From Pseudomonadota bacterium (GTDB lineage: Bacteria; Pseudomonadota; Gammaproteobacteria; Burkholderiales; Burkholderiaceae_D): DNA of 8,796 nucleotides. A model generated the notes under the pieces. That model had not been told where the DNA came from. It worked only from the letters and a program-made list of their open reading frames with translations, and searched no databases. The position numbers were made by a program, and so were the translations under genes. The stretch covers positions 1 to 8,796 of the forward strand of contig JAEZVM010000180.1 of the NCBI GenBank assembly GCA_023420795.1, given 5' to 3'. Positions 5,026-8,796 of the stretch are shown here, one piece after another; positions within the stretch are counted from its first letter, which is position 1, and each line of letters opens with the position of its first letter.

Positions 5026-7323
5026 ATGCGTAAACAACTCAATACCACGCTCAGATTGAGCGCTCTGTCCTTGGCTTTACTAGCTGCTGGTTGCGGTGGT
5101 GGAGGCGGCGGAGGAAGCAATGCTGCAGGTGGTGACATGGCCGTTCAAGGGGTTGCTGCCAAAGGCATCATCATGGGCGGCAAGGTGGAGGCCTTTGAGA
5201 TCGGCACCGACGGTAAGCTGGGTACTACCGCGATTGCCAGCGGCAAAACCGATGAGAATGGTCGTTATTCAATTTCCATTCCAAAGGGCGTGCTGAAGTT
5301 CGTCGTCAAGGTAAGCCATGCAGACGGCGCGGAAATGGTGAATGAAGCCACTGGCACCACCGACCCTTTCCCCAACGGACTGGTATTGCGCAATATCGTC
5401 ATGCTGGACCAGGCTGCCAGCACCTATGAGGGCCACGTCTCTCCATTGACCGAAATGGTGGTCCAGGCTGTCGGGGATAATTTCGATAGTGAAAATGTCG
5501 GCCGCATTAAGAATGGCGTGGAAAACCTGTTGGGCTTTAACCCCGAAAAAACAAAGCCGATCGATCCGCGTAATCCGCCAGCGGATGCTAAGCCAGAGGA
5601 ACAATTGCAAAGCTTGGCATTGGCGGCAATTTCCCATTTGGCTCAACAAGGTGCCTTGGATTGCACCGTACCTGCCGAAGCCACGACCTGCGTGGTCGGT
5701 AAAGTTGCAGCTTCGGCCACATTGAAGGACAACAACGTTACACTCGACAATCAAGCTGCCTTGCGCAATGCTCTGATATATGTCACGGACCCTGCCAACG
5801 GCATCAACAACAATCCCGATGTAAAATCGCTTGCTGGTCGTGACACCTTTACGAAGCCCTCTGTCCCCGCCCCCACGCCGACTGCAGCCACAGGAGTCGC
5901 GGCAGCAAGGGCGCTGATCGCCAGCCTGCGCAATACGGGCACATCGGTAAGCAACGACTTGGACCAGAGCGTTCTTTCGATGAAGCAGGATTTCAACAAA
6001 TCGGTTGCACCGCTGGATGCCGGGTTATTTAATTGGATCGCAGCAATTCCGGCTGGCATCGATCATTTCATCTCATACAAAAACGGTACCTTCCCATACC
6101 CCGAATCGGGGTCAGACGACCTGTTTGGATCGACGGAGTGCGGAATCTACAGCGATGCTGCCGGCACCACGCTGGCAAGCGCTCCGGCAAACGCGCTCAA
6201 CATCAAATGTAGCTCTACCCAATATCTGAGCTATTCTTGGACAGAGAACGGTTCCACGGAGATACGCCTGCACCGAGGCATTACCCTGACTCCGGCTGAT
6301 GCCGGACTAACGTCCTACAATTATCAGGCCCATACAAGAATTGAGACCATAACCTACAATTCTTCCACCCCCGAAGGAAAATCGGAGTTCACTCCTTTCG
6401 GCTACTATAACGGCGTCGATTACGCAAGCGGCACGATTTCATTCTCGAAATCGAACGCGCAGCTTCAGTCCGTCCGTATTTCCGGCATGATGCCTGCGCG
6501 CGTCAATAGCTCGGGCGGCATGATTCTTATGACGGCTGCGACCTCACCAACGAGCAGCGACATCACCGCCATTACGGACCACGAGCTGTGGGATGTGAAG
6601 TATGACCGCATCGCCGAAGGTAGCAATGTCTTCAAGTACGCTCTCACCGCCGACTTCACTTCGATGAAAGACGGCCTTGCAGTCGGCAAAATGAGTATTG
6701 CACCGAACTCCTATGTTCGCGTCCAGGAAGACGGTCAAGGCAAGACCGCGAAAAACGGCTTGAAGGCATTCAACCTGGTCTTGTCCAGCGAAAACGGCAC
6801 CAGCAAGGTCTCGGGCACCCTGAATCTGGCGAACGGCAAGACGGATAAGAACGGTGAGCGCTATCTGCCTACCAAGGCTTCCTTCACCGGCACTTTGCAA
6901 TCCAACGCCAAGCAGCTCTTCTCGGGCACCCTGTCGTATGAATTGCCGACTTATCAGAGCTTCGATTCGACCAAGCCGCCAGCCGAGGACAACATCCTCG
7001 ATGAAGCGGTGGGTTTGAGCGGCATCCTTAATATCCCGAACCGTCCGGCTCTTACAGTCAGCATCAATGCCTCCACCAAGAATGCATTCGCCACGACTAC
7101 TCTGAGCGGGAAGTACGACGATGGCAAGGCGGTTATCAACGTAAGTGTTATGAATGGCGCAGCCGGAAAAACCATTAACGTTTCCGGCAACGGCATCTCC
7201 TTCACTATCGCTCCGGGACAGCGTACCGCTGACTTGATGAAGGACAGCACCAAGCTCGGGGTGATCGACCTCGACAAGGGTCAAGTCGATTTCGTCGATG
7301 GCACCTTCGAATCGCTGCTGTAA
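5026..7323 (+). CDS. Large Gly-rich outer-membrane lipoprotein of unknown function
   Basis: I do not recognise a characterised family for this 765-residue protein. A signal sequence ends in the lipobox LLAAGC, with lipidated Cys23, followed by seven glycines as a flexible tether. Gly, not Asp, at +2 favours outer-membrane sorting. Residues about 38-110 look like a carboxypeptidase-regulatory/Ig-like beta-sandwich (GVAAKGIIMGGKVEAFEI then TDENGRYSISIP). A mostly helical region follows, then a Pro/Ala-rich linker (about 275-290) and another helical stretch to about 345. The rest is beta-rich, with repeated SGTL/TGTL strands (about 595-645) and a last segment ending near DGTFESLL. Four mature cysteines form two close pairs (213/222 and 372/395) that could be disulfides. 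The ATG has AAGGGAGA (5015-5022) just upstream. The gene is divergent from the T2SS operon and followed by a terminator. It could be a T2SS-exported surface lipoprotein, but that is inference. Confidence 0.85.
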   Translation: MRKQLNTTLRLSALSLALLAAGCGGGGGGGSNAAGGDMAVQGVAAKGIIMGGKVEAFEIGTDGKLGTTAIASGKTDENGRYSISIPKGVLKFVVKVSHADGAEMVNEATGTTDPFPNGLVLRNIVMLDQAASTYEGHVSPLTEMVVQAVGDNFDSENVGRIKNGVENLLGFNPEKTKPIDPRNPPADAKPEEQLQSLALAAISHLAQQGALDCTVPAEATTCVVGKVAASATLKDNNVTLDNQAALRNALIYVTDPANGINNNPDVKSLAGRDTFTKPSVPAPTPTAATGVAAARALIASLRNTGTSVSNDLDQSVLSMKQDFNKSVAPLDAGLFNWIAAIPAGIDHFISYKNGTFPYPESGSDDLFGSTECGIYSDAAGTTLASAPANALNIKCSSTQYLSYSWTENGSTEIRLHRGITLTPADAGLTSYNYQAHTRIETITYNSSTPEGKSEFTPFGYYNGVDYASGTISFSKSNAQLQSVRISGMMPARVNSSGGMILMTAATSPTSSDITAITDHELWDVKYDRIAEGSNVFKYALTADFTSMKDGLAVGKMSIAPNSYVRVQEDGQGKTAKNGLKAFNLVLSSENGTSKVSGTLNLANGKTDKNGERYLPTKASFTGTLQSNAKQLFSGTLSYELPTYQSFDSTKPPAEDNILDEAVGLSGILNIPNRPALTVSINASTKNAFATTTLSGKYDDGKAVINVSVMNGAAGKTINVSGNGISFTIAPGQRTADLMKDSTKLGVIDLDKGQVDFVDGTFESLL

Positions 7324-7342
7324 ATTTATTGCAATTGACCTT

Positions 7343-7375
7343 AAGCCTGACGGACATACCGTCAGGCTTTTTTTT
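7343..7375 (+). terminator. Strong intrinsic terminator after the lipoprotein gene
   Basis: AAGCCTGACGG (7343-7353) and CCGTCAGGCTT (7359-7369) form a perfect 11-bp stem with a 5-nt loop (ACATA). The stem's last two T bases run into a tract of eight T (7368-7375). It begins 19 nt after the lipoprotein stop and ends 9 nt before the next start codon. The reverse strand lacks a matching T-tract, so termination is one-directional. Confidence 0.93.
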
Positions 7376-7384
7376 GAGATTTTC

Positions 7385-8500
7385 ATGCGTTACTTATTTC
7401 TCGCTTCGTTTGTTGCCGCCATGCACCTTCCTCAGGTAACAGTCGCACAAGTCATCCCCTCGTCCCTATCATCCGGCTGGCGCCCCTATGTGGGAGCGCA
7501 GGCATGGGCCGCATCCGATGCGGTGGCGATCAAGGAATTCGACAGTGACTGGACGAAAGGGTTTTCGCCGAAGAACGGACATAACGCTACAGTCCTGCGT
7601 ATTCGTGGCGGTATCGGCATGGAGAACGAGCATTGGAGCATTGGCTGGGAAGCACGCCAGGAGGCATCTCTGCACACGGATCGCGAGACGCTGGAGATGG
7701 TCCGGCTATACAAGCAAAAAACCGATCCTGCCGCCAACACGCGCTTCGATGCCCGGGTCCGGTATAGGTCGTGGTCAGCGCAGGGCCTGCGGGTTGGTCA
7801 CTGGTTTGATATTCCCGCCATTGCCGGCAAGACGCCCCGCGTCAAAGTTAGTGCGGCGTTCTATACCAAGCCCGAGCAGCGTGACACCAGAGTGTCCGGC
7901 AGCGTGCATTACGATCAGACCGGCACGTATAACTTCAACGCCTCGCAAACCGATGCCAACAGCCGCCATACGTACCCATTCATGGGGGAAGCCCCGAACG
8001 GCTCCGGCACCAGCCTGTCCGTTGCAATGGACTGGCCGCTGGCGGAGTCGCTTTCGCTCAAACTGAAAGCCAATGATTTGTGGAGTCGCATCAAGTGGGA
8101 CGACTTTCCAGTCATGGAAAGAACCATCAATTCCGATGTGGTAGGCCGCGATAGCGAAGGCTATGTGAATTATCGGCCTACATTAAGCGGACGCAATCGC
8201 CAGATCAGCAAATCGTTTTCCATTCCGCGTTCCTACAGCGCGTTGCTGTCGTACCGTTCTGGTGCGTGGGGATTTTCTGGAGAAATCGAACGCTGGTCGG
8301 CCGTGACCATACCTATGCTGTCCATGACCCGCCACTTCGGCTGGGGTAGCGTGACAGCGAATGTGGAGACACGGTTCAAGTCCGCCGGAATTGGCTTGTT
8401 GATTGGAAAATTCCGCTTCCAGCTGCAATCGGATAGCCTACATTTAAATGAAGCAAAGGCGTTCGGCCTACATCTCAGTTACCTGTTGGCAAACATTTAA
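7385..8500 (+). CDS. Exported protein with outer-membrane beta-barrel-like pattern, function unknown
   Basis: I do not recognise the family. The 371-residue product starts with a Sec signal peptide (MRYLFLASF..., probable cleavage after Ala21 in VTVA|Q). The mature chain is rich in amphipathic strands of alternating polarity with aromatic residues and short polar loops, for example VKVSAAFYT, VSGSVHYDQ, YNFNASQTD, LSLKLKANDLW, SALLSYRSGAWGFSGEIERW and FGLHLSYL near the C-terminus. That is the usual look of an outer-membrane barrel. The C-terminus is LLANI rather than ending in Phe, so the standard barrel-assembly signal is imperfect. No TPR, lipobox or enzyme motif is seen. The frame stays open upstream into the lipoprotein gene, but the ATG at 7385 is chosen because it begins the signal peptide. 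The ribosome binding site is poor (TTGAGA). Co-expression with the lipoprotein would need read-through of the terminator. Confidence 0.8.
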   Translation: MRYLFLASFVAAMHLPQVTVAQVIPSSLSSGWRPYVGAQAWAASDAVAIKEFDSDWTKGFSPKNGHNATVLRIRGGIGMENEHWSIGWEARQEASLHTDRETLEMVRLYKQKTDPAANTRFDARVRYRSWSAQGLRVGHWFDIPAIAGKTPRVKVSAAFYTKPEQRDTRVSGSVHYDQTGTYNFNASQTDANSRHTYPFMGEAPNGSGTSLSVAMDWPLAESLSLKLKANDLWSRIKWDDFPVMERTINSDVVGRDSEGYVNYRPTLSGRNRQISKSFSIPRSYSALLSYRSGAWGFSGEIERWSAVTIPMLSMTRHFGWGSVTANVETRFKSAGIGLLIGKFRFQLQSDSLHLNEAKAFGLHLSYLLANI

Positions 8501-8636
8501 TGAGAAAGTAGGTTTCCAGTTTCACCGCAGCGACACCATTTTTAATGCCGCTCCACAACAAGCTTGGAACAAAGATAAGGTTTAAGCAGTCTGGATAACA
8601 TTCACCTGTTTCCCTCTACTCTAAAAGGAGCCCCCC

Positions 8637-8796
8637 ATGGCCCTGCCTCATCCCACTTCCGGAGAGCTGATCGATATCCGCCCGCTGGGCGACAAGCTGG
8701 CCGACACGCCATCGACCGCGCTGGTCAGGACTGATGATTTTGAAGTAATGCGAATGGTGCTGCCGACAGGCAAGTCAGTGCCGCAGCATCACATTC
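8637..8796 (+). CDS. Small cupin-domain protein (partial, 3' end missing)
   Basis: Fifty-three codons are visible before the right edge, with no stop in frame. The ATG has an excellent Shine-Dalgarno, AAAAGGAG (8623-8630), 6 nt upstream. The start MALPHPTSGELIDIRPLG, then a strand VMRMVLPTG, and then KSVPQHHI match the first half of a cupin motif 1 (G-x-x-x-P-x-H-x pattern, where the His residues usually bind a metal). In Burkholderiales, small single-domain cupins of about 100-110 residues begin this way; their substrate is generally unknown. The 136-nt gap after the preceding gene has neither a clear terminator nor a convincing promoter, so it may be co-transcribed or independent. The catalytic or binding role cannot be judged from the fragment. 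Confidence 0.7.
   Translation, partial: MALPHPTSGELIDIRPLGDKLADTPSTALVRTDDFEVMRMVLPTGKSVPQHHI

Noticed and set aside
7298..7384. In-frame upstream extension of the barrel-like protein, starting inside the lipoprotein gene.
   Set aside because: It would put 29 residues before a clear Sec signal peptide, overlap the lipoprotein stop and be encoded through the terminator hairpin; the ATG at 7385 is far more sensible.
6544..7386. 280-codon minus-strand open frame opposite the lipoprotein gene.
   Set aside because: The plus-strand frame has a lipobox start, ribosome binding site and terminator. The antisense frame has no recognisable domain and starts inside the next gene's leader.
7385..8500. 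Possibility that the barrel-like protein is a Slam-type surface lipoprotein translocon for the lipoprotein before it.
   Set aside because: Slam proteins carry an N-terminal TPR domain before the barrel; none is visible here and the protein is shorter. The idea is not supported beyond the gene order.
8501..8636. Candidate promoter pieces TTGGAA (8564) and GATAAC (8594) before the cupin gene.
   Set aside because: The spacing is 24 bp, outside the usual range, and both hexamers are poor.

Overview
The window looks like chromosomal DNA from a betaproteobacterium, most likely of the order Burkholderiales. An Oxalobacteraceae-like source is my guess, from the style of the type II secretion proteins and of the Gly-rich lipoprotein; no rRNA or other taxonomic marker is present. 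Apart from the non-coding gap at 4645-5025 the sequence is densely coding, and no IS element, CRISPR array, tRNA or rRNA was seen.

Minus strand, 4644 down to 1: a tightly packed operon of type II secretion system (T2SS) genes in the canonical order gspG-H-I-J-K-L-M. gspM runs off the left edge. GspG is the major pseudopilin. GspH, I, J and K are the minor pseudopilins that form the tip. GspL and GspM are the inner-membrane platform proteins that link the pseudopilus to the GspE ATPase. Junctions are overlaps or gaps of a few bases (13-nt overlap G/H, 1-nt gap H/I, 3-nt gap I/J, ATGA overlaps J/K and L/M); only K/L has a 22-nt gap. The operon begins at gspG. The C, D, E and F genes are not upstream of it, so the rest of the T2SS must lie elsewhere.

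Gap 4645-5025: a 381-nt, visibly more AT-rich, divergent control region. It holds a good sigma70-like promoter for the plus-strand genes, a weak candidate promoter for gspG, two dyad-symmetric sites and a 14-nt direct repeat 51 bp apart that overlaps the plus-strand -35.

Plus strand, 5026-8500: a two-gene unit of unrecognised function. It encodes a 765-aa lipoprotein (lipobox followed by seven glycines) and a 371-aa exported protein with a beta-barrel-like pattern. A strong intrinsic terminator lies between them and ends only 9 nt before the second start codon. The first gene is divergent from the T2SS operon, and both products should reach the outer membrane or periplasm, so a functional link with the T2SS (for example a surface lipoprotein substrate) is possible but unproven.

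At the right edge (8637 onward) is the 5' end of a small cupin-domain protein gene with a strong ribosome binding site.
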